Assembly: GCA_963823215.1 (NCBI GenBank)
Contig: CAWGKT010000015.1
Location: 1-64,000 of the forward strand
Source: CAIWHR01 sp963823215
Lineage (GTDB): Bacteria > Pseudomonadota > Gammaproteobacteria > Burkholderiales > Casimicrobiaceae
Reading direction: 5' to 3'
Length of the DNA: 64,000 nt
Of the stretch, positions 9,956 through 18,668 are shown in pieces; position 1 is the first letter of the stretch, and every line of letters starts with the position of its first letter. The notes beneath the pieces were generated by a model. It did not search any database. It saw nothing but the letters and a program-made list of their open reading frames with translations, and had not been told where the DNA came from. The translations under genes and the position numbers were made by a program.

Positions 9956-11006
9956 CGCTGACGGCCACCTCGGTCGCGGCGGCAGGCACGGGCGTCAACG
10001 CGGGCATCACGGCCATCCGCTGCGCGATCCTGTCGAGAATGCCGTGCGCGGCTTCCTTGTAGGCCTTGCGCAGCGCATGCTGGAACGCCAGCACGTCGGC
10101 CGAGCCGTGACTCTTGACGACCACGCCCCGCAAGCCGACGAGCGTCGCGCCGTTGTGCCGGCGCGGATCCAGGCGGCGTTTGAACGCGCGCAATACCGGA
10201 TAGGCGAAGAGCGCCATGGCCTGCGTCAGCAGATTGCGCGTGAATTCGGCCTTGAGCATCTCGTAGAGCATCGTGGCGAGGCCTTCCGAGGCCTTCAGCG
10301 CGACGTTGCCGACGAAGCCATCGCAAACGACGACGTCGGTCGTCCCCTTGTAGATGTCGTTGCCCTCGACATTGCCGTGGAAGTTGAGGCCGGACGCCCG
10401 CAGCAGCTCGGCCGTCTGCTTGGCGAGCTCGTTGCCCTTGATTTCCTCCTCGCCCACGTTGAGGAGTCCGACGGTGGGCCGCTCGATGTCGTCCATCGCT
10501 GCAACGAGCGCCGTACCCATGACCGCGAACTGGAGGAGCTGCGCCGGCGAGCAATTGACGTTGGCGCCAAGGTCGAGCACCGTGACGACACCGCCCTGGC
10601 GCGTCGGCAGCTGCCCCGCGATCGCCGGACGGTCGATGCCGGGCAGGGTCTTCAGCACGAAGCGCGAGATCGCCATCAGCGCGCCGGTGTTCCCCGCCGA
10701 AACGCAGGCCTGCGCGACCCCCCCCTTGACGAGATTGATCGCGACGCGCATGGACGAATCTTTTTTCTTCCGCAGCGCGTCCGCGGGCGGTTCATGCATT
10801 TCGACCACTTCGCTCGCCACATGCAGGGCAAGCCGGCCGAGCGCCGGCGATTTGAGCCGCGAGAGCGCCGCCTTGAGCGGCGCCTCCTGCCCGACAGCGA
10901 TTATCCGCGCCTCCGGCGTTTCCTCGAGGAACTTCAGGGCCGCCGCCAGCGTGACGGAGGGACCGTGATCGCCCCCCATCGCGTCGACGGCTACCGTGAC
11001 CGGCAT
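9948..11006 (-). CDS. plsX: phosphate acyltransferase
   Basis: Converts acyl-ACP to acyl-phosphate, the donor for phospholipid synthesis by PlsY. The 352-residue protein starts VTVAVDAMGGDHGP and has VSAGNTGALMA and VCDGFVGNVALK, all PlsX hallmarks. It lies between rpmF (17 bp) and fabH (8-bp overlap), the standard proteobacterial arrangement. The last 20 residues are Ala/Val-rich and poorly conserved. Confidence 0.96.
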   Translation of the reverse strand: MPVTVAVDAMGGDHGPSVTLAAALKFLEETPEARIIAVGQEAPLKAALSRLKSPALGRLALHVASEVVEMHEPPADALRKKKDSSMRVAINLVKGGVAQACVSAGNTGALMAISRFVLKTLPGIDRPAIAGQLPTRQGGVVTVLDLGANVNCSPAQLLQFAVMGTALVAAMDDIERPTVGLLNVGEEEIKGNELAKQTAELLRASGLNFHGNVEGNDIYKGTTDVVVCDGFVGNVALKASEGLATMLYEMLKAEFTRNLLTQAMALFAYPVLRAFKRRLDPRRHNGATLVGLRGVVVKSHGSADVLAFQHALRKAYKEAAHGILDRIAQRMAVMPALTPVPAAATEVAVSDA

Positions 11007-11023
11007 GACGACCGACGCGACGT

Positions 11024-11206
11024 CTATTCGTCGGCCTTGGTCTTGACGACCTTCTTGCCGCGGTAGAAGCCGTTGGGGCTGATATGGTGACGCAGATGCG
11101 CCTCGCCCGTGACCGGCTCCACGGCGAGCGGCGGGCTGGTCAGCGAATTGTGCGCGCGGTGCATCCCGCGCTTCGACGGCGACTTCTTGTTCTGCTGGAC
11201 GGCCAT
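11024..11206 (-). CDS. rpmF: 50S ribosomal protein L32
   Basis: Small protein of the large ribosomal subunit. The 60 residues begin MAVQQNKKSPSKRGMHRAH and end in a basic tail (GKKVVKTKADE). The ribosome binding site AGGAGA lies 5 bp before the ATG. Zinc-binding cysteines found in some L32 proteins are absent; this is the cysteine-free type. It forms the usual yceD-rpmF-plsX set. Confidence 0.97.
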   Translation of the reverse strand: MAVQQNKKSPSKRGMHRAHNSLTSPPLAVEPVTGEAHLRHHISPNGFYRGKKVVKTKADE

Positions 11207-11256
11207 GCGATTCTCCTAAGGGTGGTTCATGCCCCGCGCATCTTCCCGACGCGCAT

Positions 11257-11811
11257 TCAATGCTTCGCCTTCTTGGCGGCGACGTTCTTCAATCCTGCCA
11301 GTGCCGCGAACGCGGACGCCCGCGGCGCGGCCAGTTCAGCCGCCGCGAGCGGCGCTTCCGCGCACGCCGCGCGTCCGCAACGCGGCGCGAACGGCAGCAC
11401 CAGCAGCACCTCATCCTCGATCAGCATCATCGCATCCTGCGGCGTGTCCGCCAGCAGGACCTCGTGCTCGTCGTCCTCGGCATCCAGCACCGCGAGCTCA
11501 CGTTCGTCGCGCGCCAACAGCAGCGTCGTGTGCTGCGCCACGGGCCACGCGAACGGCTGCAGGCAGCGCTGACATTCGAGCGGCACGCTCCCGTCCAGAC
11601 GGATCTCGAGGGCGGGGCGACCCATCGCGTCGGTGCTCCCGGTGATGCGCCACGCCACGTTCGAGGCTCCGCCTTCCGGAGCCAGCCGATCGACCGCTCG
11701 CTCCATCGTGGCGACATCCACGTTGCCAGCCAGCGCTCCCTGCCGGAGCGCAAGGTCGAAAGCGTCGAATCCTCCCCGGCGCCGTCCCGACGATCCCTGC
11801 TGCCCGGCCAT
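11257..11811 (-). CDS. yceD: YceD family (DUF177) protein
   Basis: Member of the DUF177 family that precedes rpmF in many bacteria; family members have been linked to 23S rRNA accumulation, but the molecular role is not settled. The 184-residue protein has the family cysteine motif VPLECQRCLQPF and an acidic middle segment, then an Ala-rich C-terminus ending in KKAKH. I chose the ATG at 11811 because GGAGG sits 5 bp upstream. Earlier in-frame ATGs fall closer to the promoter and lack such a site. Confidence 0.85.
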   Translation of the reverse strand: MAGQQGSSGRRRGGFDAFDLALRQGALAGNVDVATMERAVDRLAPEGGASNVAWRITGSTDAMGRPALEIRLDGSVPLECQRCLQPFAWPVAQHTTLLLARDERELAVLDAEDDEHEVLLADTPQDAMMLIEDEVLLVLPFAPRCGRAACAEAPLAAAELAAPRASAFAALAGLKNVAAKKAKH

Positions 11812-11893
11812 GCCTGCCTCCATCATGGCTACATCCGCCGACAGCCCGGCTTGGCGCATGCATGCAACTGGGCCAGTCGAGCAAAAACGTTGG

Positions 11894-11922
11894 ATAATAG
11901 CGCGAACGCCGAATCCTGTCAA
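11894..11922 (-). promoter_or_regulatory. strong sigma-70 promoter for the yceD-rpmF-plsX-fab operon
   Basis: The minus strand has TTGACA (11917-11922), a 17-bp spacer and TATTAT (11894-11899), close to consensus in every element. Predicted initiation is near 11887, about 75 bp before the yceD ATG. The -35 lies immediately before the maf start on the other strand (11925), so the two divergent genes share this short region. Confidence 0.85.
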
Positions 11923-11924
11923 AA

Positions 11925-12569
11925 ATGCCCGCAAAAACAACAGTCAAGCCGGTGCCCGGCGCCCTCGGTGCGTCACCGCGGCGGCGCCTCGTGCTCGCAT
12001 CGACGTCGCGCTACCGGCGCATGCTGCTCGAGCGCCTCGGCCTACCGTTCATCGCCGTCGCGCCGCGCACCGACGAAGCGACGCTCGCGGACGAGGCGCC
12101 GGCCGACACGGCGTTTCGGCTTGCCAGAGCAAAGGCCCGCAGCGTCGCCAGCGCCCATCCGGACGCGCTCATCATCGGATCCGATCAGGTCGCCGATTGC
12201 GGTGGGCGCCCGATCGGCAAGCCGGGCACCCATGAACGCGCGGTAGCGCAGCTCACCGAACTGTCCGGCCAGACGGTCGTCTTCCATACCGGGCTCGCGT
12301 TGCTGGACGCAGCCTCCGGGCAGTGCCAGACCGCGCTCGTCGACGTCCGGAGCACCTTCCGAATCCTTTGCGCCCCCGAGATCGAGGCGTACCTGCGGCG
12401 CGAGCGCCCTTATGACTGCGCCGGCAGCGTCCGCTCCGAAGCGCTCGGCATCGCGCTCTTCGAGAGCATCGAAAGCGACGACCCGACCGCATTGATCGGC
12501 CTTCCACTCATCCGGCTCACCAGCATGCTGGGCGTGGCGGGCATCGCGGTGCTCGCGCGTCCGCAATGA
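11925..12569 (+). CDS. Maf/YceF family nucleotide pyrophosphatase
   Basis: Maf proteins hydrolyse non-canonical nucleotides to monophosphates; the YceF subgroup acts on 7-methyl-GTP. The 214-residue protein has the N-terminal ASTSRYRRMLLERL motif, IGSDQV and KPGTHERA. The C-terminal SDDPTALIGLPLIRL is characteristic of the YceF subgroup. It is divergent from yceD, as in Escherichia coli. Its stop overlaps the following methyltransferase start by 4 bp, so the two genes are probably co-transcribed. Confidence 0.9.
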   Translation: MPAKTTVKPVPGALGASPRRRLVLASTSRYRRMLLERLGLPFIAVAPRTDEATLADEAPADTAFRLARAKARSVASAHPDALIIGSDQVADCGGRPIGKPGTHERAVAQLTELSGQTVVFHTGLALLDAASGQCQTALVDVRSTFRILCAPEIEAYLRRERPYDCAGSVRSEALGIALFESIESDDPTALIGLPLIRLTSMLGVAGIAVLARPQ

Positions 12570-13276
12570 AGCGTGGCCGTCTTTTCGTCGTGCCGAATCT
12601 GCTCGGCCTCGTCGCGCCCGAGCACGTCCTGCCGGCGCACACGATGACCGTGGCCCGCGGCCTCGCCCATTACGTCGTGGAGACCGCCAAACCCGCGCGC
12701 GCCTTCCTGCAATCGCTGGCGCCGGCATTGCCGATCCGGCAGATCGACATCGTGGAACTGGGCAACACCCCCGAACCCGCACACTGCGCCGAACTGCTGG
12801 CACCGGCGCGCGACGGCCACGATCTCGGGCTCCTGTCCGACGCCGGGTGCCCGGGCATCGCGGATCCCGGCGCCCTCCTCGTGGCGCAGGCCCATCGCGA
12901 GGGGATTCGCGTCGTCCCGCTGGTCGGCCCCTCCTCCGTCGCGCTCGCGCTGATGGCATCCGGGATGAACGGGCAGGGATTTTCGTTTCACGGGTATCTG
13001 CCGGTGAAGGCCGACGCACGCACCGCTGCCATCCATCAGCTCGAGGCCGACTCCCGGCGCACCGGCTACGCCCAGATCTTCATCGAGACGCCCTATCGCA
13101 ACGGCGCGTTGCTGGCGGCGCTCGCCGCGGCCTGCAAGCCGGCCACGCGCCTGTGCGTGGCCGCGGACCTGACGCTGGCCACCGAGTCCGTGGTGTCGCA
13201 AGCGATAAGCGCCTGGCGCGACGCCGACGGCACGCGCTATGCGAAGCGTCCTGCGATATTCGTGCTGCAGGCCTGA
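12566..13276 (+). CDS. RsmI-like SAM-dependent methyltransferase (tetrapyrrole methylase fold)
   Basis: The 236-residue protein resembles RsmI, which 2'-O-methylates C1402 of 16S rRNA. It carries LLSDAGCPGIADPG, the cofactor-site motif of the fold, followed by VVPLVGPSSVALALMASG and FSFHGYLP. It is shorter than true RsmI (about 280 residues) and its N-terminus differs (RLFVVPNLLG). It is probably the paralogue often found beside maf rather than RsmI itself. The substrate is unknown. Confidence 0.8.
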   Translation: MKRGRLFVVPNLLGLVAPEHVLPAHTMTVARGLAHYVVETAKPARAFLQSLAPALPIRQIDIVELGNTPEPAHCAELLAPARDGHDLGLLSDAGCPGIADPGALLVAQAHREGIRVVPLVGPSSVALALMASGMNGQGFSFHGYLPVKADARTAAIHQLEADSRRTGYAQIFIETPYRNGALLAALAAACKPATRLCVAADLTLATESVVSQAISAWRDADGTRYAKRPAIFVLQA

Positions 13277-13301
13277 GGCTGCGTCGAACCCTGCGTCTGC
13301 G

Positions 13302-13736
13302 CTACGCCGGCGAGTCCTGGATGTAGCTCTTGAGCATCTGGTTCTCGAAACTCTGCTCTTCGTACACCGCCTTCGCCACGTCGTGGAACGACACGACGCC
13401 GAGCAGCGTGGTGCCGTCCATCACCGGCACATAACGGGCGTGGCGCTCGAGCATCGCGCGCCGCAGGTCCATGACATCGAGCGCCGGCGCGGCAGTCAGC
13501 GGCTCGCGCTCGATGATCGCGCTGATCTTGAGGTCGCCGAGTGCGCCATCGCGATCGGCCAGCGCGCGCAGCACTTCGGCGAACGTGACGAGCCCCGCCA
13601 TCCGGCCGTGGTCCATCACGACCAGCGAACCGATGTCGAGCTGCGCCATGACCTTGACCGCTTCCTGCACCGGCGCGTCCGGCGTCGTCGTATAGAGCGT
13701 CGTGCCCTTGATGCGCAGGATTTCGCTGACCAGCAT
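13302..13736 (-). CDS. CBS domain protein
   Basis: A 144-residue protein made of two CBS domains (about residues 1-65 and 75-135), which usually bind adenine nucleotides as energy or redox sensors. Repeated features are VMDHGRMAGLVTFAEVLRAL and VMDGTTLLGVVSFHDVAKAV. It has no fused enzyme or transporter domain. It is convergent with the methyltransferase gene and lies 86 bp downstream of the TRAP genes on the same strand. No specific role can be assigned. Confidence 0.9.
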   Translation of the reverse strand: MLVSEILRIKGTTLYTTTPDAPVQEAVKVMAQLDIGSLVVMDHGRMAGLVTFAEVLRALADRDGALGDLKISAIIEREPLTAAPALDVMDLRRAMLERHARYVPVMDGTTLLGVVSFHDVAKAVYEEQSFENQMLKSYIQDSPA

Positions 13737-13822
13737 GGCATCTCTCCCTGGGCCCTGAGCGAGCGGTTCGCGCGCCGGTCAGATTACTCCCGGCGTGCCA
13801 TACCGCGCAACCGCGCCCGCCG

Positions 13823-15856
13823 CTACTTGTAGAGGATGTGCGGCAGCCAGAGGCCAATTTCCGGAAACACGTACAGCAGCACCAATGCGATCACCTGGAT
13901 GCCCATGAACGGCAGCATCCCGGCGAAGATCGCGTTCAGCGTCACGTGCGGCGGCGATACCCCCTTCAGGTAGAACGCGGCCATCGCCACCGGCGGGGAC
14001 AGGAATGCCGTCTGCAGGTTGAGCGCCACGAGCAATCCGAAGAACAGCGGATCGATGTTGAAGTGCGGCAGGAGCGGGATGAAGATCGGCATGAAGATGA
14101 TGATGATCTCGGTCCACTCGAGCGGCCAGCCGAGGAGGAAGATGATGATCTGCGCCAGGATCATGAACTGCACCGGCGTCATGTCCATCGACAGCACCCA
14201 CTTCTCGATGACCTCCTGCCCGCCGAGCAGGGCGAACGCCGCCGAGAAGATGCCGGAGCCGACAAAGAGCCAACAGACCATCGCGCTCGTCTTGGCGGTG
14301 AGGAACGACGATTCCTTGACGATGGTGCCGAGCTGTTTCACCGTCTTCCAGAGGACGCCACCGCCGCTCGCGCCTGCCGGACGCGTCTCCCGCCAATTGC
14401 CGAGGTAGCGATAGGCCGCCGCCAGCACGAATCCGCCGAATCCGCCGACGGCCGCCGCTTCCGACGGCGTCGCAAGTCCGAACACGATCGAGCCGAGCAC
14501 GGCCAGGATCATCAACGCCAGTGGAAAGAACGAGCTCAACAACATCTTGAATACTTCGAGCCGCTCCCAGTTCCAGAGCCCGTAGAGGACGGCGAGGCCG
14601 GCAAGCCCGATGCCAAACACGATCCAGAGCCACAGGGGTATCGGCAGGCGCGCCGGCTCCCCGGCGGGCGGCGCGGTGGATTTCGCTTCGACGGCCGCCT
14701 GCGTGCCGGATGTTTCCTGCGCACCCTTCTCGATCGCCGCCCCGGCCGGTGCGCCTTCCTTTGCCGCATCAGCCTCGGATTCCCCGGCGCCCGCTTCCTT
14801 GTCCTCCGGCTCCCCGCCGACCAGGCCCGTCGACGCCTCCCGGTCCTGCTCAGGCGCCGCGACGAGGCCTCCGGCCTGGATCAATCCGGCCGTGCTGGCC
14901 TCGGTCTGCGGGGTGGTCACCCACTGGTAAACGCCGCCCAGCATCGCGGCGACGAACAGCGCCGGCACTACGGAGACGAACAGTTGTCCGAGCGCGGTGC
15001 GCTTGGCGCCCGCGGCGCCGACGCTCCCGCTCAGCACCCGCCACAGCCCGGCGAGCGCATTGCTGCCCTGCAGCGCCTGCGCCTGCGCGAACGGCGGAAG
15101 GTCGACATGCCGTTCACTCGCAGCAAGCGGCGGCATGAGATTGGGTTTCCACCAGGCGAGGAGAACGACGTACCCGATGTAGAGCGAGGCGAGCATGGCG
15201 CCGGGCAGGAAGGCACCCGCGTACAGCTGCACGACCGACACGCCGGCCACCGCGCCGTAGACGATCAGCAGCACCGACGGCGGGATCAGGATGCCGAGGC
15301 AGCCTCCCGCAGTGATCGCGCCAGCCGCCACCTTGATGTTGTATCCGGCCTTGAGCATCGCCGGAAATGCGAGCAGGCCCATCAGCGTGACCACCGCGCC
15401 GACGATGCCGGTGGCCGTCGCGAAGATCGCACAGGTGACGATGGTCGCCACCGCCAGCGCTCCCGGTATGCGCGCGGTGGCCATATGCAGGCTCTTGAAC
15501 AACCGGTCGATGAGCTGCGCCCGCTCGACCAGATAGCCCATGAACAGGAACAGCGGAATCGCGATCAGCACGTCGTTCGACATCACGCCATAGGTACGCT
15601 GCACGAAGAGATCGAGCACCTTCGCCACCGCGGTCGCCGGGTCGACGCTTCTATAGAAAAGCCAGGCGAAGAATACGCCCATCCCCATCAGCGTGAACGC
15701 CGTGGGAAACCCGAGCATGATGCCCACGACGATCATCGCGAGCATCAGCAGGCCCAGGTGGCCGTTGGTCATCTGCGACGGCGACGGCATCAGCGCGAAC
15801 ACCATGATCACGACCAGGGCCATGATCGAAAACCCGAACCACACTTCCTTCCTCAC
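13823..15856 (-). CDS. dctM: TRAP transporter large permease, with long internal insert
   Basis: DctM-type subunit that moves an organic solute across the inner membrane using an ion gradient. Family hallmarks are GIMLGFPTAFTLMGMG, ITAGGCLGILIPPSV and, in the second half, GLATPSEAAAVGGFG. At 677 residues it is much longer than the usual 425-450 residues. The excess lies between the two halves, about residues 242-435: a possible extra membrane segment (293-311), an Ala/Glu/Gly-rich hydrophilic stretch (313-402) and another hydrophobic segment (406-427). It overlaps dctQ by 4 bp. Confidence 0.92.
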   Translation of the reverse strand: MRKEVWFGFSIMALVVIMVFALMPSPSQMTNGHLGLLMLAMIVVGIMLGFPTAFTLMGMGVFFAWLFYRSVDPATAVAKVLDLFVQRTYGVMSNDVLIAIPLFLFMGYLVERAQLIDRLFKSLHMATARIPGALAVATIVTCAIFATATGIVGAVVTLMGLLAFPAMLKAGYNIKVAAGAITAGGCLGILIPPSVLLIVYGAVAGVSVVQLYAGAFLPGAMLASLYIGYVVLLAWWKPNLMPPLAASERHVDLPPFAQAQALQGSNALAGLWRVLSGSVGAAGAKRTALGQLFVSVVPALFVAAMLGGVYQWVTTPQTEASTAGLIQAGGLVAAPEQDREASTGLVGGEPEDKEAGAGESEADAAKEGAPAGAAIEKGAQETSGTQAAVEAKSTAPPAGEPARLPIPLWLWIVFGIGLAGLAVLYGLWNWERLEVFKMLLSSFFPLALMILAVLGSIVFGLATPSEAAAVGGFGGFVLAAAYRYLGNWRETRPAGASGGGVLWKTVKQLGTIVKESSFLTAKTSAMVCWLFVGSGIFSAAFALLGGQEVIEKWVLSMDMTPVQFMILAQIIIFLLGWPLEWTEIIIIFMPIFIPLLPHFNIDPLFFGLLVALNLQTAFLSPPVAMAAFYLKGVSPPHVTLNAIFAGMLPFMGIQVIALVLLYVFPEIGLWLPHILYK

Positions 15857-16485
15857 GGCCGGGCCTCGTCATGGTCCTGCTCGACGACGAACCTATCGAG
15901 CTTCGCGATGTCCTCGTCCTTGACGTGGACCATCGCCTTCAGCTTGTCGACGTCCACTTCCTGCACGTCCTCGGCGCGGGACGGCCAGTCGCCCTGCTTC
16001 AGGCAGATGACGCAGCGAATGATCTCAACGATGCCCTGCAGCAGAATCAGCGCACCGGCCACCGGGATGACCGTCTTGAACTGGTAGACCGGCGGGCCCT
16101 CCGAGGTGATGTTCGAGTGCTCGTTGATCGCCCAGGACTCCCCGGCATAGGTGTAGCCGGCCCAGACGAACGCGACGATGCCCGGAAGGAAGAACACGAA
16201 GTAGAGCGCGAGGTCGAGGCTCGCCTGCAGCCGGGGCGTGAAGAAGCCGTAGAGCACGTCGCCGCGCACGTGGCTGTTCTTCGCGAGCGTGTAGGCGCCC
16301 GCCATCATGAACAGCGTCCCGTACAGCATGATCATCAGGTCGAAGGTCCAGGCGTGCGGGTGATCGAGCGCGTAGCGCGAGAACACTTCCCACGTGATGA
16401 GCACCGTGAGGCCGACGATCAGAAAAGAAAACGCCTGGCCGACGAAGGTGCTCACCCTATCGACAAACAGCAGCAGTTTTTGCAT
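15853..16485 (-). CDS. dctQ: TRAP transporter small permease
   Basis: DctQ-type subunit with four predicted membrane segments that partners DctM. The 210-residue protein starts MQKLLLFVDRVSTFVGQAFSF and has the family pattern LITWEVFSRYALDHPHAWTFDLM. A hydrophilic, charged C-terminal tail of about 50 residues (SRAEDVQEVDVDKLKAM) is longer than usual. Its stop overlaps the dctM start. Confidence 0.92.
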   Translation of the reverse strand: MQKLLLFVDRVSTFVGQAFSFLIVGLTVLITWEVFSRYALDHPHAWTFDLMIMLYGTLFMMAGAYTLAKNSHVRGDVLYGFFTPRLQASLDLALYFVFFLPGIVAFVWAGYTYAGESWAINEHSNITSEGPPVYQFKTVIPVAGALILLQGIVEIIRCVICLKQGDWPSRAEDVQEVDVDKLKAMVHVKDEDIAKLDRFVVEQDHDEARP

Positions 16486-16545
16486 GGCGGTCCGAATGCG
16501 TGGGGCCGGTCACGCGGCAACGACACCGCTCGCCCGGCACGGACA

Positions 16546-16578
16546 GAAAAGCAGCCACCCGGCTCGCGCCGGATGGCT
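16546..16578 (-). terminator. Rho-independent terminator/attenuator between dctP and dctQ
   Basis: On the minus strand AGCCATCCGG and CCGGGTGGCT pair around a 6-base loop with one internal mismatch, directly followed by TTTTCT. It lies 24 bp after the dctP stop and 60 bp before the dctQ start. It would make binding-protein mRNA more abundant than permease mRNA. Confidence 0.7.
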
Positions 16579-16601
16579 GGTCGTTCTTCCAGGTGCTTCC
16601 G

Positions 16602-17768
16602 TTACGCCTTCTTGGGGGCCGCTTTGGCGCCGAAATAGTAGTTGTACGCCATGCGCCGGCTCACGTAGGTGTCGAGGTCCCAGCGCACCGCGCGCGCGGC
16701 GAACGCCTTCTGCGAGGCGATGATCTCCACGAAGATCGGGTTGTCCGCACGTTTCGACATCACGGTGTCGAAGATCTCGAGCTGCCTCTGCAGGACCGCA
16801 TCCGGCGTCTTGTAGAACTTGACGTTCTGCTTGGTCTGCAACTCGACGTAGTCCTGCGAGTAGCGGTCGATTGCCTTCCACGACATGTCGGCCGACGCGG
16901 CTTCGACGGCGTTGGCGATGATCGCCTTCATCTTTTCCGGCAGCGCATCGTACTTGGTCTTGTTGAAGGTGATCTCGAACTGCTCCGCGTTCTGGTGGAA
17001 GCTCTGCAGCATGCACACCTTGGACACGTCCGCGAAGCCGAGCAGCCGGTCGGAGGAGGCGTTGTTGAATTCGGCGGCATCGAGCAGCCCGCGATCCATG
17101 GCCGGCACGATTTCGCCCCCGGGCAGCGCGTTCACCGCGGCACCCATCCCGGTGAATAGGTCGATCGAGATGCCGACGGTGCGGTACTTGAGTCCCTTGA
17201 AATCGTCGACCTTGGTGATCGGCTTCTTGAACCAGCCGAGCGGCTGCGTCGGATGCGGACCATACGGGAAGGAAACGACATTCGCGCCGATGGAGGCGTA
17301 GAGCTTATTGAGCAATTCCTTGCCGCCGCCATACTTGTGCCATGACAGCAGCATGTTGCCGTCCATGCCGAAGGCCGGTCCGGATCCCCAGAGCGCCAGC
17401 GCGTTCTGCTTGCCGTAGTGATAGACGAGCACGCCGTGCCCGCCGTCGAGGGTTCCCTTCGACACCGCGTCCAGAAGGCCGAACGCGGGCACGACGGCGC
17501 CAGCGGGCAGCACCTCGATCTTGAGGTCGCCGCCGGTCATGTCGTTGACCTTCTTGGCGAAGTCGAGCGCGTATTCGTGAAAGATGTCCTTCGAGGGCCA
17601 CGTGCTCTGCCAGCGCATGCTGATCGGGCCCGCCTGCCCCTTGGCGATCATCGGGAAGCCGAGCGTGGCACCGGTGGCAGCCACGCCGCTGGCTGCTTTG
17701 AGGAACGTGCGGCGAGAAGGCTGCTTGCGAACTTCCGGCAGCACCGGAACGAGCGGTTTGCGTGTCAT
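16602..17768 (-). CDS. dctP: TRAP transporter substrate-binding protein
   Basis: Periplasmic binding subunit that delivers the solute to DctQM. The 388-residue protein has a twin-arginine (Tat) signal, SRRTFLKAASGVAATGATLG, so it is probably exported folded. It then has MRWQSTWPSKDIFHEYALDF and GLKYRTVGISIDLFTGMG, resembling the mannitol/chloroaromatic-type group of TRAP binding proteins. Substrate cannot be deduced. The ATG at 17768 is preceded by GGAGGA; an upstream in-frame start at 17873 overlaps the promoter and is rejected. Confidence 0.9.
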   Translation of the reverse strand: MTRKPLVPVLPEVRKQPSRRTFLKAASGVAATGATLGFPMIAKGQAGPISMRWQSTWPSKDIFHEYALDFAKKVNDMTGGDLKIEVLPAGAVVPAFGLLDAVSKGTLDGGHGVLVYHYGKQNALALWGSGPAFGMDGNMLLSWHKYGGGKELLNKLYASIGANVVSFPYGPHPTQPLGWFKKPITKVDDFKGLKYRTVGISIDLFTGMGAAVNALPGGEIVPAMDRGLLDAAEFNNASSDRLLGFADVSKVCMLQSFHQNAEQFEITFNKTKYDALPEKMKAIIANAVEAASADMSWKAIDRYSQDYVELQTKQNVKFYKTPDAVLQRQLEIFDTVMSKRADNPIFVEIIASQKAFAARAVRWDLDTYVSRRMAYNYYFGAKAAPKKA

Positions 17769-17878
17769 GAATCCTCCAAAGAAATGGCGTTCTAACGCCG
17801 TACCCGGGATAGCTACCCTGCGACCCCGATTCTCGCAGCGGCGCCGTCCCTGCCGGTCTGGGGCGGCCACCACTTATC

Positions 17879-17907
17879 CTTATAGTCTAAACCGGCCGAT
17901 CAGTGAA
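17879..17907 (-). promoter_or_regulatory. promoter candidate for dctPQM
   Basis: The minus strand has TTCACT (17902-17907), a 17-bp spacer and TATAAG (17879-17884). The predicted leader of about 105 nt contains a small perfect hairpin, GGCGTTAGAACGCC, before the ribosome binding site, which might affect translation. Confidence 0.5.
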
Positions 17908-17978
17908 GATCCTTGACTTGGCACAAATGACAACCCGCCCGGAAGCAGGCCCGAGTCAGCCGAATCGGCCGGTTCGCC

Positions 17979-18629
17979 TCAGGCTCCCAGCGTCCGCCGT
18001 TCCCTCAGTGCTTGCGCCAGCGTTCCGCTGTCGACGAATTCGAGCTCCCCGCCGACCGGGACCCCGCGCGCGAGGCGGCTGACCTTGAGGCCCCGCGCGG
18101 TCAGCAGCTCGCCGATGTAGTGCGCAGTGGCCTCGCCCTCGTTGGTGAAGTTCGTCGCCAGCACGACCTCTTTCACCGCGCCGTCGGTCGCCCGTTTGAT
18201 CAGCCGCTCGAGCCGGATCTCCTTCGGTCCGATGCCGTCGAGGGGAGAAAGCCGCCCCATCAGCACGAAGTAGAGGCCGGCGTAGGCCTGCGTCTGCTCG
18301 ACCATCATCAGGTCGGATGGCGTCTCGACGACGCAGAGCAGCGAAGGATCCCGCTTGCCGGACCGGCAGAGCGGGCATAGAGAATCCTCAGTAAACGTGT
18401 TGCACCGCTCGCAGTGGCGAACGGCCTGCGCCGCATGCTGGAGCGCGCCGGCGAGGCGCACCGCGCCGTCTCGGTCGTGCTGCAGCAGGTGCAGCGCCAT
18501 CCGCTGCGCGGCCTTGGGTCCGACGCCGGGCAGGATGCGCAGCGCGCGCGCCAGCTCGTCCATGCCCGAAAGCGCCTCTCCCGCGGGAGGAGATCGAGCC
18601 GCCGCCGAGCGCTCGTCAGCCGGGTTCAC
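17979..18629 (-). CDS. recR: recombination mediator RecR
   Basis: Works with RecF and RecO to load RecA on gapped DNA. The protein has the helix-hairpin-helix region LRILPGVGPKAAQRMA, a four-cysteine zinc finger (Cys73, Cys76, Cys85, Cys88) and a Toprim domain beginning LLCVVETPSDLM. The GTG at 18629 is supported by GGAGGT 7 bp upstream and gives 216 residues, slightly longer than usual. An internal ATG at 18563 would give the standard length. It is the third gene of dnaX-ybaB-recR. Confidence 0.95.
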   Translation of the reverse strand: MNPADERSAAARSPPAGEALSGMDELARALRILPGVGPKAAQRMALHLLQHDRDGAVRLAGALQHAAQAVRHCERCNTFTEDSLCPLCRSGKRDPSLLCVVETPSDLMMVEQTQAYAGLYFVLMGRLSPLDGIGPKEIRLERLIKRATDGAVKEVVLATNFTNEGEATAHYIGELLTARGLKVSRLARGVPVGGELEFVDSGTLAQALRERRTLGA

Positions 18630-18668
18630 GACGCGAACCTCCGCAATTCGCCCTGCCGCCGGACCGGG

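Noticed and set aside
13838..16087. 749-codon open frame on the plus strand, antisense to dctM and dctQ
   Set aside because: Same shadow effect; its composition is extremely Arg, His and Glu rich and matches no known protein.
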